The translations under genes were made by a program, and so were the position numbers. A model generated the notes under the pieces. It searched no databases. It was given only the letters and a program-made list of their open reading frames with translations, and was not told the origin of the DNA. Positions 44,076 to 55,641 of a stretch of DNA of 64,000 nucleotides are shown in pieces. The DNA lies in assembly GCA_022264855.1 (NCBI GenBank), contig JABYQU010000034.1, positions 310,001 through 374,000 of the forward strand, written 5' to 3'. Every line of letters starts with the position of its first letter. The first letter of the stretch is position 1. This stretch comes from Lenzites betulinus. Its lineage: Eukaryota > Basidiomycota > Agaricomycetes > Polyporales > Polyporaceae.

Positions 44076-45203
44076 ATGAAGCGGTGCATCTCCCTGGTAG
44101 ACTATGCCAGCTCCGATGAGGAGAGCGAACCTCCCGAAACACAAAGCAGCTCCATAAATGCAGATGTTGAACCTCCGAGTCAGCCGCCGAAGAAACTCAA
44201 GTACGTCCCCTGCTTACTCTGTTCCAGCATATCGCCTATTCTGAGCATAATTACAAATAGAAAGCTCCCTACACTGCCCGCGTACCTTGCACCCGTGGCC
44301 CCGGTAGACAACCCCGCTCTTCACCAGGGCCGCCGGCGCACGGCGCCGCACATCGAGGGCCAGTTCGCGGCGTACGTATATGTCCCGCTGCTCGTCAACA
44401 GGCGCAGCAGGCTACACGGCGTGCTCCTACGCATATTTGAGGCGGCGAAAGTCGCCGTCCCGTTATTGCACCCTATTGGTCTCGCCGACGCGGATGGAGC
44501 GGGCCCAGTGGAACTGCACATCTCGTTGACGCGCCCGACGTATCTGCGGGCGCACCAGCGCGCGGAGTTCAAGCAGGCCGTACGGAACGCTGCTAAAACC
44601 ACTCAGAAGTAAGGCGTGCCCATGTTTCGGTCCGCATCTTCACTAATGCTCACTCGACGCGCTACTTGTACAGGTTCTCCGCGTCATTCGCGACGCTGGC
44701 TGAGCTCACCAACGGCGAACGCACGCGGACCTTTCTGACGCTGGAAATTGGCGCAGGCCACGACAACGTAAGTCGCCTGCACCTTTCCCTTCACTACCCA
44801 GGAAGCATGCTGACACGAGACGTTACCACAGCTGAAAGAACTATCCAACCGCTTAACTCCGACACTAAAGGCGATCCGACAAAAAGAGTTCTATGAGGAC
44901 CCGCGGTTTCATGCCTCAATCGCATGGGCTCTCTTGCATAATCCTGAAGAGCAAGCCGACACGACCTCTCCGCACAGCGATAGCACCTTAGCATCATCCA
45001 GCAGTAATGCGAGACCCCCTGGAGGCCCCACTTGTGGCGAGGACACATTCCCGACTATTCCCTGTTTTCCGGATTCGATGGTCCCGAAGCTGAGAGCCGA
45101 CTTCTCCCGCGAGCTCGCGCAGGTGGGGGTAGGCACGTTTGAGGCTGAGGAGGTGCGTGTAAGGATTGGCAAGGAGGTGAGCCGGTGGAGGCTGCGGGAT
45201 TAG
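44076..45203 (+). CDS. usb1: U6 snRNA phosphodiesterase Usb1, 312 aa
   Basis: Exons 44076-44200, 44261-44608, 44674-44767 and 44832-45203 (939 nt). The 2H-phosphoesterase signature appears twice: HIS at 128-130 (ELHISLTRP) and HAS at 216-218 (RFHASIAWALL). The acidic, serine-rich N-terminus (DYASSDEESEP) is usual for fungal Usb1. The enzyme trims the oligo-U tail of U6 snRNA and leaves a modified 3' end, acting in the nucleus. An insert of about 40 residues rich in Ser, Asp and Gly separates the second HxS strand from the C-terminal helix-strand pair (EAEEVRVRIGKEVSRWRL). Confidence 0.9.
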
Positions 45204-45268
45204 CTGCCACCTTTACGGGTCCGACAGCGGCCTTACCGGACTGCATGAGGTGGATGACACGGCCTCAT

Positions 45269-45508
45269 CTAGGCTCGTAAACCAGCCTCTAGTAATTCAG
45301 TGGGGGAAGACAATCGTTCCCTTTTGAATAGAGGCTGGAACCTCTTAGGAGGAGGGGTGGTGGTGACCCCCGTGGGAACGTCGGAGTTGGAAGATGCCGT
45401 CGGCACGAATGCCCTCAGAGCTCCTCGTCCGTTTTGAGACACGGCGCGTCGCGTATAGCGGGCGGCCTGCGAGTACTCTTGCTCGACATCCTTGTATTCT
45501 ACCACCAC
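45269..45508 (-). CDS. Small orphan ORF or gene fragment, up to 79 aa
   Basis: The frame encodes a hydrophilic peptide with protein-like composition (VVEYKDVEQEYSQAARYT and SNSDVPTGVTTTPPPKRF). It lacks a convincing start: the first codon is a GTG, and the frame runs into a stop just upstream. The SDVPTGVTTT...PPKRF part recurs on the opposite strand at 45968-46058, where it is broken by an insertion and a stop. It may be the last exon of a decayed gene. Confidence 0.3.
   Translation of the reverse strand: MVVEYKDVEQEYSQAARYTRRAVSQNGRGALRAFVPTASSNSDVPTGVTTTPPPKRFQPLFKRERLSSPTELLEAGLRA
45338..45386 (-). repeat. Inverted module, left copy
   Basis: A 17-bp block (45338-45354) and a 31-bp block (45356-45386) are separated by one base. 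Both are exact reverse complements of blocks at 46042-46058 and 45968-45998. Confidence 0.75.
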
Positions 45509-45967
45509 AAGAGTCCATTATAAATTGCAAGTTTGTATCGGTATGAATGCGCCAAACGATTCAGTCGGTCCTTCAAGTCAGCTGAGGTGCTGGAATTGAT
45601 ACGCGCCCAGCTTGGTTCGTAAACTCACGTTAATTCTATGCGTGCAGCTCGTGCGGAATAGCAGCAAAAATATGTCTGGTTGCAACACGGAAGTATGGCA
45701 AGGGTGTATTAACTATCGGATCAAAGAGCAACGACAAGGAATACGTCCTTTCCCTGAACGAGGTCGAGGCCGTGTTTTACTTGAAAGTGGTGCGGAGTTG
45801 AGATGCGGCACTTCTCGCGTAGTAGAAATACAATATCCAACAAGGAGGAAGGGGAGGACGGTATCATATACCGTAGTGTGGTGGGAAGGGACAAGACTAA
45901 CACCGTACTCGACTTACAGCCCGCGCGACACGCTAGACTGCTGAGGGTGTATGTCAAGATTTCCATA

Positions 45968-46058
45968 CTCCGACGTTCCCACGGGGGTCACCACCACCTA
46001 CACGTACATGCGGTCCAAATCATCACTCACTCACTCACTCACTCCTCCTAAGAGGTTC
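45968..46058 (+). repeat. Inverted module, right copy with a 43-bp insertion
   Basis: The 31-bp block (45968-45998) and the 17-bp block (46042-46058) match the left copy in reverse complement. They are pushed apart by 43 bp that include about five tandem TCAC units. Confidence 0.75.
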
Positions 46059-46152
46059 TAGCCTACGTCTCGCGGGGCGCCTGTCCAAAGATTTCGCCAA
46101 CCGCTGTAGCATGAGGCAGCCTGATCTCGATCGAGTCTCCAGCAGATAATCG

Positions 46153-47996
46153 ATGGGTTCCGAGTCGTTGAATTCGTCTCGACGCAAGTTATGGCTAGGT
46201 GAACTTTTCAGCTGTACATCCAACTCACCGCAGGTCATGGCGCGGACCAAGCCCGTCTTCCCGTCCCCATTTGTGTTCAACTACCGGGATCCCATCACCC
46301 TCGTTGAGCTCCGCATGCGCCAGTTCTCTGGCATCATCCGCGCAAAGCCGAATTGGTGGGAGAAGATCCACGACGCAGACATCGTCGCAAAGTGGCGCGC
46401 AGAGATGGTCGCTCAAGACCGCGCTGCGGTCGACAGGCTCTGGGGCGGCGACGAGCGGTACAACTGCGGGGGCGGCGAGAAGCAATGGCCGCGCGATCCG
46501 ATGACGAACGCACAATTCGACTACGTTTTCGACGAGCTGCGATACGAAGCCGCCCAGCGCGACCCCACCACGGGCATCTTCGTAAGGAACTGGCTGGTGA
46601 GAGCTTATTGGTGGTGCTGATGCTCGTCCGCGCACAGAGATCAACAATTCGAGAGGTTCACGAGTCTCACAGTTTGATTCCTGCCGACCTCAAGTCAGCT
46701 CTCGTATCTGGCGTAGCTCTCCTCAAGAATGTTCCCGACAACGAGAAAGACTGGCATCCCGGCTCGAATAAGCAGGTTTTAGATCTCGTCCATCCCTCTC
46801 TTTACTGCCTCCGCATCGGACACTCCCTTATTCGCACGCCAGACACCACAGCTCCGCATGTACTCACTGAAGAGGAGTACCGCGATCGCCGTCCTGATTT
46901 TGCAGAGGACGATACGGATTACATCGTCTCCCCCTTGTACCAATGGCTGCCCACGGACTTCGCGGTGTCCAAATCTGGCGATGTGAAGGCACTCAGCTAC
47001 ATCAATAACCTGCACCCCATCCAGCACCGCCCGCTCTACTCGACGATTTCCTCTATTCTCTCGCGCTTCGTTCCATTGTTCGAGCGTGTGCTCTCTGACG
47101 CGCTCAACCCCGAGTGGGAGACGCACATCAGCGTAAATCCGCTTGAATGGTACTCCCACGTCGAAGAGCCGGACGACGACGTTTCACAGGGGAGCGACGA
47201 GGAAGACCCATACGAGAAGTATGACCGGGAGAGGTGGCCCCTCATACCCGATCCTAAGCCTTTTTCTCCGCCCTATTCCCGCCACCGCCGCGTCGAGCTC
47301 AAACTCCGCGGACGCACCATGCAGGTCATCGTCAAGCTTGCCAACATCGTGCTCACGCCCGAGAACCCCAAGTACCCCGGCGGATCGTGGCATGTTGAGG
47401 GCATGGCGAACGAGAAGATCGTGGCCACGGGGCTGTACTACTACGCGTGCGAGAACATTACCGAATCACGGCTCAGCTTCCGCACCGTCGTTGGAGACAT
47501 CGCGTTCGAAGGCGTCTCGACTCTGCCGCACGAGCACAGTGACCACCAGGGGTACCTCACCGTGTACGGCTTCTGCGGGGGCGACTCGCTCAACCAAAAA
47601 CTAGGATACATCGTTGCGAATGAGGACAAGTGCATTGCATTCCCAAACTACTATCAGCATTGCGTGGAGGGATTCGAGCTTGCGGATCCGACGAAGCCTG
47701 GCGTCAGAAAGATCCTCTGCTTCTTCCTCGTCGACCCGGAAACAAAGATCCTCTCGACAACCGACGTGCCGCCCCAGCAAGAAGATTGGTTGATGGCCGA
47801 AATGCACCGTGTACCGGCCATGTTGGATCTGCCGGCTGAGCTGTTTGAAATGGTTGCCGAGCATGCGATGGGGGGAACGATCTCGCGGAAGGAGGCCGAA
47901 GAGCATCGTGAACAGCTCATGGCGGAACGGGCGGATTTCGTACTCCAACATAACGAGGAGGTCTTCGAGGTTAAATTCAACATGTGCGAGCACTAA
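46153..47996 (+). CDS. DUF4246-containing protein, 595 aa
   Basis: Exon 1 is 46153-46581 and exon 2 is 46638-47996, with a 56-nt intron in phase 0. The family is a large fungal one of unknown function. Typical stretches are ITLVELRMRQFSGIIRAKP, then VPDNEKDWHPGSNKQVLDLV, VHPSLYCLRIG, KLANIVLTPENPKYPGGSWH, HVEGMANEKIVATGLYYYA, and HQGYLTVYGF. His/Asp-rich patches such as SWHVEGMANE resemble a cupin-like or 2OG-oxygenase fold. That is only a structural guess. The start could also be the in-frame ATG at 46237 (MARTKPVFPSPFVF), giving 567 aa, which better fits the usual family N-terminus. Confidence 0.85.
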
Positions 47997-48443
47997 TTAT
48001 CTCTCCCTACTACCACCACTACCACCACCAGCCCCCTTCACGGTCGGATGGTTTACACTTCTACGCCCATACAAACCCACGTAGCCTGGTCATACCAATT
48101 TGAACTGATGCCTGACACTGATGTACCTGCTGGTTACCAGCGCGTGGGCACTTATTCCGCCGCACTATGGTCCAATACCACTTTTGAGTTGCATTCCACC
48201 TGCAAGGAGAGGAACAGAAATGCAATCCCGGCGCGTAATTTAAATGAAGTCAGTGATCCTTGATGCTCTGATGCTGACTTCTACCGTATGTTCTTCATAC
48301 TCTACATCAACAACGATTTCTTTGGCTATGCGTGCACGAACCTGATGACACACCCGCTTCAAAAAGTTCATGTTATTATACTAGGCTAGTGTAGAGTTAT
48401 GATACGCGAGAGCGACAGCATGCGAAAGTTCAATGTCCAGTGC
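47997..48443. other. Intergenic between converging DUF4246 and GH79 genes
   Basis: No gene. A CTACCACCACTACCACCAC microsatellite-like string is at about 48008-48030. Confidence 0.5.
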
Positions 48444-51089
48444 TCACCAGAGCACACCCACAAACTCGACCAGCGGAACGACCAACCACACCGCAAACAC
48501 CCCCCACTCTAGCCGCAACCCTCTTGCGCCGTTCGCCCCGCCCTGGCTCGTCCCGCCCGGGTGCGCGTCCCGGTCCTTCCCGCTGTTCCCGTTCGACGTC
48601 GCGACGACGGCCGGGTCCACGGTGACGGTGTTCGCGTGCTTCGTCTGCACCGTCGTCGGGTACGTCGACGCGCCGCCCGCGTCCGCCGCGGCCTGCTGTG
48701 CGGGCGCGGAGACGAAGACGAGTGCGACGCCGGGCGCGGGCACGGTGATTTGGCAGATGTTCGCGCTCGTGTGGCAGGGGACTGTTTGGATCGACTCGGT
48801 GCCTATGAGGCGGCCGTCGGCCTGGAAGCGTCCGCCGAGAGTCTGGGGGTGGCGTGAGCTCGAGGTGGATCTCATCGCAAAGGAGGAAGGGGGAAAGCGT
48901 ACTTGTCCTGCCCAGGTAATATTATCTTTCTCCGACACAGAGGGCGCAAGGAGATACCTGCCAGGATACGGTCAGTAAGCCCCAAACTACGACCAGCGGT
49001 GGATTGAGGACACATACTTGACTGTGACTTGCGTCGGCATCGCGTTCGCCTCGCCGAACTGCTGCCCCCCGACGCTGATTGTCGCCGTGTAGTCGTTTGC
49101 ACCGCTCGGGTCGTCGAGGAAGTTGATGAGTACCATCCGGGCGAGCGCGTCGTTCTCGTATATAGCGTACGCAGGGGTGTAATCGTTGCCACCATTTGGG
49201 AGGAGGTCCTTCACGCGCGAGGTGTTCGTGGTCCCGAGTGCCTCGGCGACGACGAGTGAGGAGTAGAAGATTGGGCCGACGGTCCATTGGTGGAAGGAGG
49301 ACTCGTTGGTGGGTGCAGCTAATGGAGAACCTGTTTTACAAAAGTGGGATCGCTTCGACAACACCGACACGTACCTGTGAAAGGCTATTGAGGAGCGTCA
49401 GCGATGAACATGGTCGTACGAAGACAATGATCCACGCACGTTATATGTCACGTTCTGCCCACCGGCATGGAACATGGCGCCCGTGAAGTTGCTGTTCGCC
49501 AGCTGCAGACCGTAATCGACGCCCCACAGCGCCGTGGCAAACGCATCGCTGACGCCCGGGAACCCGCCGCAGGACGCGGTGTTGGTCTCAAACATGAGGA
49601 AGGGCTTTTGCCATGTCTGCGCTAACATCGTCGAGTTGAGGTAGGTCTGGAGCAGATTGACGGAGCTGCTGTGCTTCAGGTATGGGGCCATCTGGAGGAG
49701 GAGGTCCAGCGGTTGCGTGTTAGGACTGGGGAAGAGGTCGGCGCAGTTATTGTTCGGGTAGCTGCCAGCGAGCGAGGTTCAGCCGTCGTTGGCGACTAGA
49801 TATAAGGAGACACCCACCGTTCGACGGCCAGTGCGGATAGAAATTCGTCGTATTGTTGGACGAACCCCGTGTTCCATACCGCCTCTGGTCCTTGTGGCGC
49901 ATTATTGGGATTCAGTGGGTCTTTCCAAGTGCCACCCTCGGTACTGGGTGCAATGAGTGATTTCTTCCTCGTAATCTTGGCGTCATTCCCGTATGTTCCT
50001 GTAAGCAGCCCGAATTCGCCGAAGTAGTCCCAAGGCCCGTAATCGAGTTTCCGATGGTTATGGCTATAATGACCGAGTTAGTGACTATACAGTGCTGTCA
50101 ATTTTCCAAACGGGACATACACTCCGTAGAGGTCAGGTTCGTTCCCGGCTTGGAAGCCAAGTAGGTTATCCCCAAGGATCTCTTCGCCAAATTCCGCAAT
50201 CTGGAGCCGCCAATTGGTGTCGTTGAAGGGGATACCTAAATACCAGGTTCAACTTCAGGGCATGGGATATCTGTGAGACAAATATGGCCTCACCTAGATA
50301 CCATTTCACATTTACGAGACTCGATACGTTGCCGAGCATATACAGGAGGTCTACTGTGTACGCCAAGACTGGAGTAGACGTCTGGCAATGACTCAAAAAT
50401 GATGCCTAAACGCAGACGTCGAAGTGGTGAGCTTACGGGATTGGTCGCGTCCTCTTTGTCTTTCTCCATGATCTTCCCGTCCGGAAACGAATCGACCATG
50501 AACGCGGTCTCTTGAGTATTCCCTCCAACACGGACGTGCACAGCGCCCCCTCGCTCCACTAACAGGGCCATCAAGTTGAGGAAAGGCACAAATAATCGCG
50601 TCCTGTAGTTGACCATGAGTTCGAACAATGCCGCATTTTAGGAGAACAGCGGCTTACGAGTTGGATCCAACTAATGAACGGCTCATCAGTTTGAGCTGCG
50701 CGCAATTCAACTTCACATGCGTGAACTGGTTACGCACTTAGTTGGATAGCGACGGACATCTCGATTGAGAAGCCAAAGAAACTGCCCGCCTGTAGTATTG
50801 ACAGGCCATTGATATTCGACGCGCTCTGCGGGACGCTGATACTGAATGCAGTAGGAGGGGCTGGACTAGGAATTGGAGGTGGTGGAAGGTAAATGTCGTT
50901 GTAAGCAGCAAGAGCTGTAAAGCGAGCTGGTCCATGGGTCGTCACGAAGGAAGTCGTCGTCGTCGGAACGTTAGTGGCAAATGGCAGGGGTGCCGTGGTC
51001 AAGCTTTGGGTCCCGAGCACGCCATACACCGTAACGGCCCTGGTAGAAGAAAATAAGGTGAAAAGCCAAAGAAAGACCCGAAGGTGCAT
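48444..51089 (-). CDS. Secreted GH79 beta-glucuronidase-like glycoside hydrolase, 692 aa
   Basis: Eleven exons: 51089-50738, 50670-50658, 50602-50437, 50381-50294, 50235-50121, 50063-49818, 49761-49440, 49384-49375, 49330-49018, 48957-48903 and 48842-48444 (2079 nt). A signal peptide follows the ATG at 51089 (MHLRVFLWLFTLFSSTRA). The catalytic barrel shows VHVRVGGNTQETA, the acid/base Glu239 in AGNEPDLYG, and the nucleophile Glu385 in LMFETNTASCGGF; GGQNVTYN and FHQWTVGP follow. A Ser/Gly/Thr-rich end and hydrophobic tail (WGVFAVWLVVPLVEFVGVLW) suggest a GPI signal. Exons 2 and 8 are only 13 and 10 nt. Members release glucuronic acid from arabinogalactan-protein sugars. A pectin methylesterase lies 6.5 kb away. 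Confidence 0.9.
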
Positions 51090-51865
51090 AATGGGCACCC
51101 CGTATGCGCTGAGAGAAATAGCTACAAGTGCAACACCCTGAGGGTCGGCCGCGCGTTTTAAGGCCGCTGCCCATCACATTCTGGCTCGGCGAATATCAAA
51201 CGCTGCGCTGCGTACAGCACGATTTGCATTTCAGATACCTGCACTGCCGACATAAGCGCGTCCAGCCTCTGGGTGTGAAACCAAGTGAGCTCGCCCGAAC
51301 GTACCTGAAGTGTTGCATGATTCTAGGCGCAGCCCTGTGTCCATCGTTGTAAGGTAGAGCTATTTTGTTTGCAGGAAGGATGGGCACATTATGCCGACAA
51401 GCTGAAAACGGGCATGAGGCCAAGACCCGTGTCAAATTGTACGTATTTTAAATTTGAAGTTGAAAAACCGCAATGGCCGGTGGTGATGATGTTCCAATAC
51501 GTAGGCAGATAAAAGGCACTCACAGCCGTCGACCAGCGAACATGTAATCTTGCCGCATTAATTTCCCTGTGTCCTAGTAGTGAGGGGTTGTCTCTCATAA
51601 CCATCAATGCGAACACCCAGATGCATTGAGCCCCATCCTCTGTAACCCCGAGACTGCGCATGATATTACCTTACGGGTTAATGTGGATGTCATAGCATTC
51701 GCTTAGCCCGACATGCGTGCGGGGATGTTTGGAAGGTAAAAAAAATGGCCTGACTCGAGCACATGAGGAAAGTGCAAGCTCAAGTCTACTTGCTGAGCGT
51801 ATGATGGTTGTAGCCAGATAGTCATTGAAGTAGTGCGGTCGTATCATGCTTGTACTATACAACGG
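51090..51865. other. Intergenic between GH79 promoter and ETF-beta 3' flank
   Basis: No gene or repeat recognised. Confidence 0.5.
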
Positions 51866-52996
51866 CTATGGCTTGACGGCAGTGAAGCCGGCCTCCTTGA
51901 GCTTCGCGATGAGCTGGTCCACGTTCTCGACCTTCAAATGGACGTTAGTCAACCGCTGTGGAGAAAGCATACTTCCTGACCTTTCCCCCACCAATACGCT
52001 TCGGTGGCTCGGCAACCTTGACAGTTTCGAGAATTGGCGTGAGGTCGACCTCGAGATCTGCAGGGGTGAGCTTCTCGATGGTCTTCCTCTTCGCCTTCAT
52101 GATACTGGGCAGCGATGCGTAACGAGGCTCTGCGAGGGACGTCAGCCATCGTCCGCATACTATTTTGCCAAGCGTTCGTACCGTTTAACCTGTGGGAATG
52201 CGCACTGAGCTCTGGGTGAGCGTGACACTGCTGGTAAGGGACTCACCGTAGGTCAGTGCTGACGACCAGAGGCAAACGACACTTCAGCTCCTCAAGCCCG
52301 CCGTCAATCTCCCTCGTAACCTCCGCCACCTTCGTCTTAGGATCCACCACAAGCTTGCTCGCGAACGTCGCCTGCGCCCAGTCCAGCAAGCCGGCCAACA
52401 TTTGACCCGTCTGCCCCGCGTCATCGTCGATAGCTTGCTTGCCCAGGATCACCAGGTCCACGCCATCCTTCTCGCGCTGAATCACGGCACGGAGGGCCTT
52501 CGCGACGCCAAGCGGCTCGGGTGCGGGTGCAGAGTCTGGGACCTCGATGTGGATGGCAGAGTCTGCGCCCATTGCAAGCGCGGTGCGTAGCGTCTCTGCT
52601 GCTTTTGGAGGGCCAATGGTGACGACCTTAATGGACTTGACCTCATCCTTGAGCTTTTCGCGTAACCGCACGGCTTCCTCGACCGCTGTGAGTGGGGGCC
52701 GAGTCAGTCACTCCTGCCAGTACATTGGTGGTAATGCGTACCAATCTCATCGAAAGGGTTCTGTAGGGATTTAGCACTCAAATTGACTATGCTATGACAG
52801 AGAGCGCACCATTGAATGCTTGACATTCAAGTCCACGCCCTTCTGGTCTGGGTTCACCCGGATCTTGACCGCATAGTCTACCGTCCTATATGCGACAGCT
52901 GTTCAATCTTTACCCGTCGCGCACAGCGCGTCATGTTTATACACACCGCTTTATAGGGACGAGGATGTTGAGCAAGCGTACTGCAGAAGGTCTCAT
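51866..52996 (-). CDS. ETFB: Electron transfer flavoprotein beta subunit, 268 aa
   Basis: Seven exons: 52996-52947, 52885-52810, 52760-52742, 52685-52247, 52189-52182, 52129-51981 and 51931-51866 (807 nt). The start [20 protein letters not shown] leads into [32 protein letters not shown], and [20 protein letters not shown] (the ETF-beta AMP/ETF-alpha interface). The ETF-beta signature region [20 protein letters not shown] then KRKTIEKL follows, and the protein ends [16 protein letters not shown]. It accepts electrons from acyl-CoA dehydrogenases in the mitochondrial matrix. Exon 5 is only 8 nt and encodes the LN of the signature. The last intron uses a GTCAGG donor, chosen because it gives the conserved GGGKVEN join. 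Confidence 0.9.
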
Positions 52997-53365
52997 GCTG
53001 GCGGAGGTATGAAGAGCAAGAGAGGATGAAATCACGAGTGCCTCCCGAGTGCGGGGCATCGGCATCCGGAGCGGCAGTTGCCGAGACTGCGAATTGGGCA
53101 GGTGTAATGGTTCGACCGCGCTCAGATTTTACCTTGCGCCTAGCCACGATACCTACTTCAGGGAGTCAGACCGGTACCTGCGAAAGAGAAGGGCTACGAA
53201 TCCACTAAAACCATTTGCTTTGGTTTAAGGGCAACAGGGAACCCCGCCAACAAGATTATGTGGATTTATTCGATCGACTGGGGCTACAAGGATGATTGTA
53301 CAATGCCGTAATACTCCTCAACGAGTTTGGATACAACTACTATGTGTTGCATACAGAGTCATTAG
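52997..53365. other. Short intergenic gap between ETF-beta promoter and CoA-transferase 3' end
   Basis: Nothing recognised. Confidence 0.5.
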
Positions 53366-55168
53366 TCACTCTTCACGATACAGCCACTCTGGATGATGGG
53401 CATTTAATCGCATAGGAGCTTCGCCTTCCTTCACCGGTGTCGCCGAAAGCTTGGCTGCATGAGACACCGCGGTCATCACCTTCCCAGTGCCACAACCATC
53501 TGACTCCTTGGCCTGCACAACCTTGGATACGTACCGAGAGACTTCAGGGTCATTCACATCGCGCGGCGGCAGTGATGGTCCATCCCGGAACGCGACCGTG
53601 GGGTCCAACTGCCCTAGGGACCGTATCCACCGCCCGACGGCTGCGAGGGAGACACGTACTTCCCATGATCCTCCCTCCTGTCATGATATTAGTGAACGGC
53701 GGATGTAAGACCCATGATGACACATACAATTATCGTTTTGCAAAGTGCAGCTTGAATACCGAATGCGAGCATATATCCGGCTGCGTGGTCCAAGGCTTGC
53801 ATGGGGAGAGGCTTCGGAGGGAGAGGACGCGCACCACCGACTTCGCCGATGTAAGCAGCATACGCTTCAGCCTCTGCCACGTTGAACCCAGTGGCCGTCT
53901 GAACAAGAGAGTCAAACTAAAGTCCATGGTCAGCATTTCAGGTGGCTGTATAAACGCAAAACTCATACTCCACGCCTGTCTTTCCATGGGCCTTCCCAGC
54001 CATATGCACATAGGCTTGCATACACAATTCCGGGGCGCAGTTTTGTAGCCTCCTCGACACCGAACCCTTTCGCCGCGAGCCCTCCGGGACGATAGCCCTG
54101 GAGGAAGACATCCGTTTCCTTGAACAACGAATTGAAGTGCTCGCGATCCTCTAGTTCGTTGAGATCAAGCTGAGTGGTTCGCTTTCCTCGTGATGTGTCC
54201 ACATCGAGATTAGGCAGAGCAGGCAGCTTGGGCGAAGAAATTAGAAGCACGTCGGCGCCGTGGGCTAGAGATATAGATGAGTCGGCGGCCATAGAAGTCA
54301 TCGTGCTACGACCGCTACCTGCAAGTGTCCTCCCGCACACCGGTCCAGCAAGCACCCTAGTCAAGTCCAACACACGGATCCCGTCCAGAGGGCGTGCCGG
54401 ATTGCCTCGTACTTCTCGCTTGGGCGCGTCCCCGACCCTGATGATCTCGACCGGGGGAGTGTCCGCGAGGGCATGTGCATCCCATTCGCTGAATGAGCGC
54501 AGTGCCGTCGCAACCATCTTCCGCTTCGATGCTTCGGTCTCGAAGTCGACGGCGTTCCAGCTGAGCATGGCGCTGGCTATGGCCTCTCGTGTAGGCTCGC
54601 ATCCGAGAATATCGAGTATCCCTTGCTTGTGGCTGCAACGACTCGTGAGTAAGGCCAGATTGAACTGCAGAGTAAATGACATACTGAGGGAAATTCGTGT
54701 GGATCCGTACATAGCTGTTATCCTTGGTGCGGTACACACCCGCAAGGGCGTCAAAGAGCGCGAACTTATCACCGGTTTCTCCCTCAATGGAGTAATACGC
54801 TTCACTCTCTGCGTAGAAACGCGGGACCTTGAGACCCAAGGCATTCAGTCGGAGGCATTTTGCTTACTGAACTCGAGCGCCGCATGTCGCGCTTCCACCG
54901 ACACGGTTTGCTCAACTCCCGTCCTCAACTTGTGGAACTCAGCAGCAGCAAGACCGGACAAACCGATGGTCGTCTGTTAAGGTGTCACCACAGATCCCTT
55001 ACTTACTCAATCCGTGAGATTGAGACATGCCTGCGCAGCTGTGCCGAGCCTGAAAGATGAGTTAACCGCAGGGTCTGGATGTTCTGAAAGATGCAATCGC
55101 GAAATGGCGTCCACCGGAAGGCGAAGGGATCGCCAGAGGGTCTCTGCCGGTGCACGAATAGCAGTCAT
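53366..55168 (-). CDS. Family III CoA-transferase (CaiB / alpha-methylacyl-CoA racemase-like), 492 aa
   Basis: Seven exons: 55168-55031, 54973-54868, 54808-54685, 54632-54319, 54264-53969, 53916-53728 and 53677-53366 (1479 nt). Conserved stretches are PAVNSSFRLGTAAQ, SVEARHAALEF, GIRVLDLTRVLAGPVCGRTLA then HGADVLLISSP, DVFLQGYRPGGLAAKGFG, PGIVYASLCAYGWEGPW, and FDSLVQTATGFNVAEAEAYA. Enzymes of this fold move CoA between carboxylic acids or racemise methylacyl-CoA. The first intron appears to be GC-AG (GCATGT...AACAG, 57 nt): no GT donor preserves the frame and the conserved AAQ-TTIGLSGLAAAEF junction. The gene diverges from the MPP-beta gene, with 473 bp between starts. Confidence 0.85.
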
Positions 55169-55641
55169 TGCAAGGGCTAAGACCGAGAGACCTAGAGTCA
55201 AGTGAAAGAGGAGGTCGCGGGCGGTCGCATGATGCTATTCGAGGACGGCTTCCGATGTCATGCCGTGCGATCCTCGAACTACCGACCAGCAATATTAGGG
55301 TTTGCGTTGATTGCAATACGCAGAGTACATCGTATTTTTGACGCATTCGGGTTAGCACAGTTATAAAGCATAGATCGGATGGCCAGTGGCCAATGTTGCA
55401 TTTATGAGATCGCCTAAAGCATAGCGGGGAAACTGCAGCTGTGGCGGGGATTCTGATCATGAAGGGGGCAGCCAACCGCTCTCGGGAGATTACGCACGGG
55501 TTGAAGCGCCGACTGCGGAGTCCACATCTTGAGCCGGAGAGAAACGGCGGAGTGCAGATACATTTGAAGCACCGCCTGTACGCCGTATTTGCCCGGTCAA
55601 CGTTTCCGACGACGACGAATACCTCATTCTCCACGACCTCG
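55169..55641. other. Divergent promoter of CoA-transferase and MPP-beta genes
   Basis: No gene. The 473 bp must carry both promoters; no clear TATA element was seen. Confidence 0.5.

Larger units (their letters stand above)
45204..46152. other. Repeat-containing interval between USB1 and DUF4246 genes
   Basis: It contains two inverted copies of a short module (45338-45386 and 45968-46058), a small minus-strand ORF at 45269-45508 that includes the left copy, and a TCAC simple repeat at about 46023-46043. No complete gene was recognised. Confidence 0.5.

Noticed and set aside
46023..46043. CRISPR-like short tandem repeat (TCAC units)
   Set aside because: It is a simple microsatellite with no spacers, in a eukaryotic genome.
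51931..51980. Alternative ETF-beta intron using the GTATGC donor ten bases downstream
   Set aside because: It leaves the frame out of register; the GTCAGG donor gives the conserved KVEN junction and correct frame.
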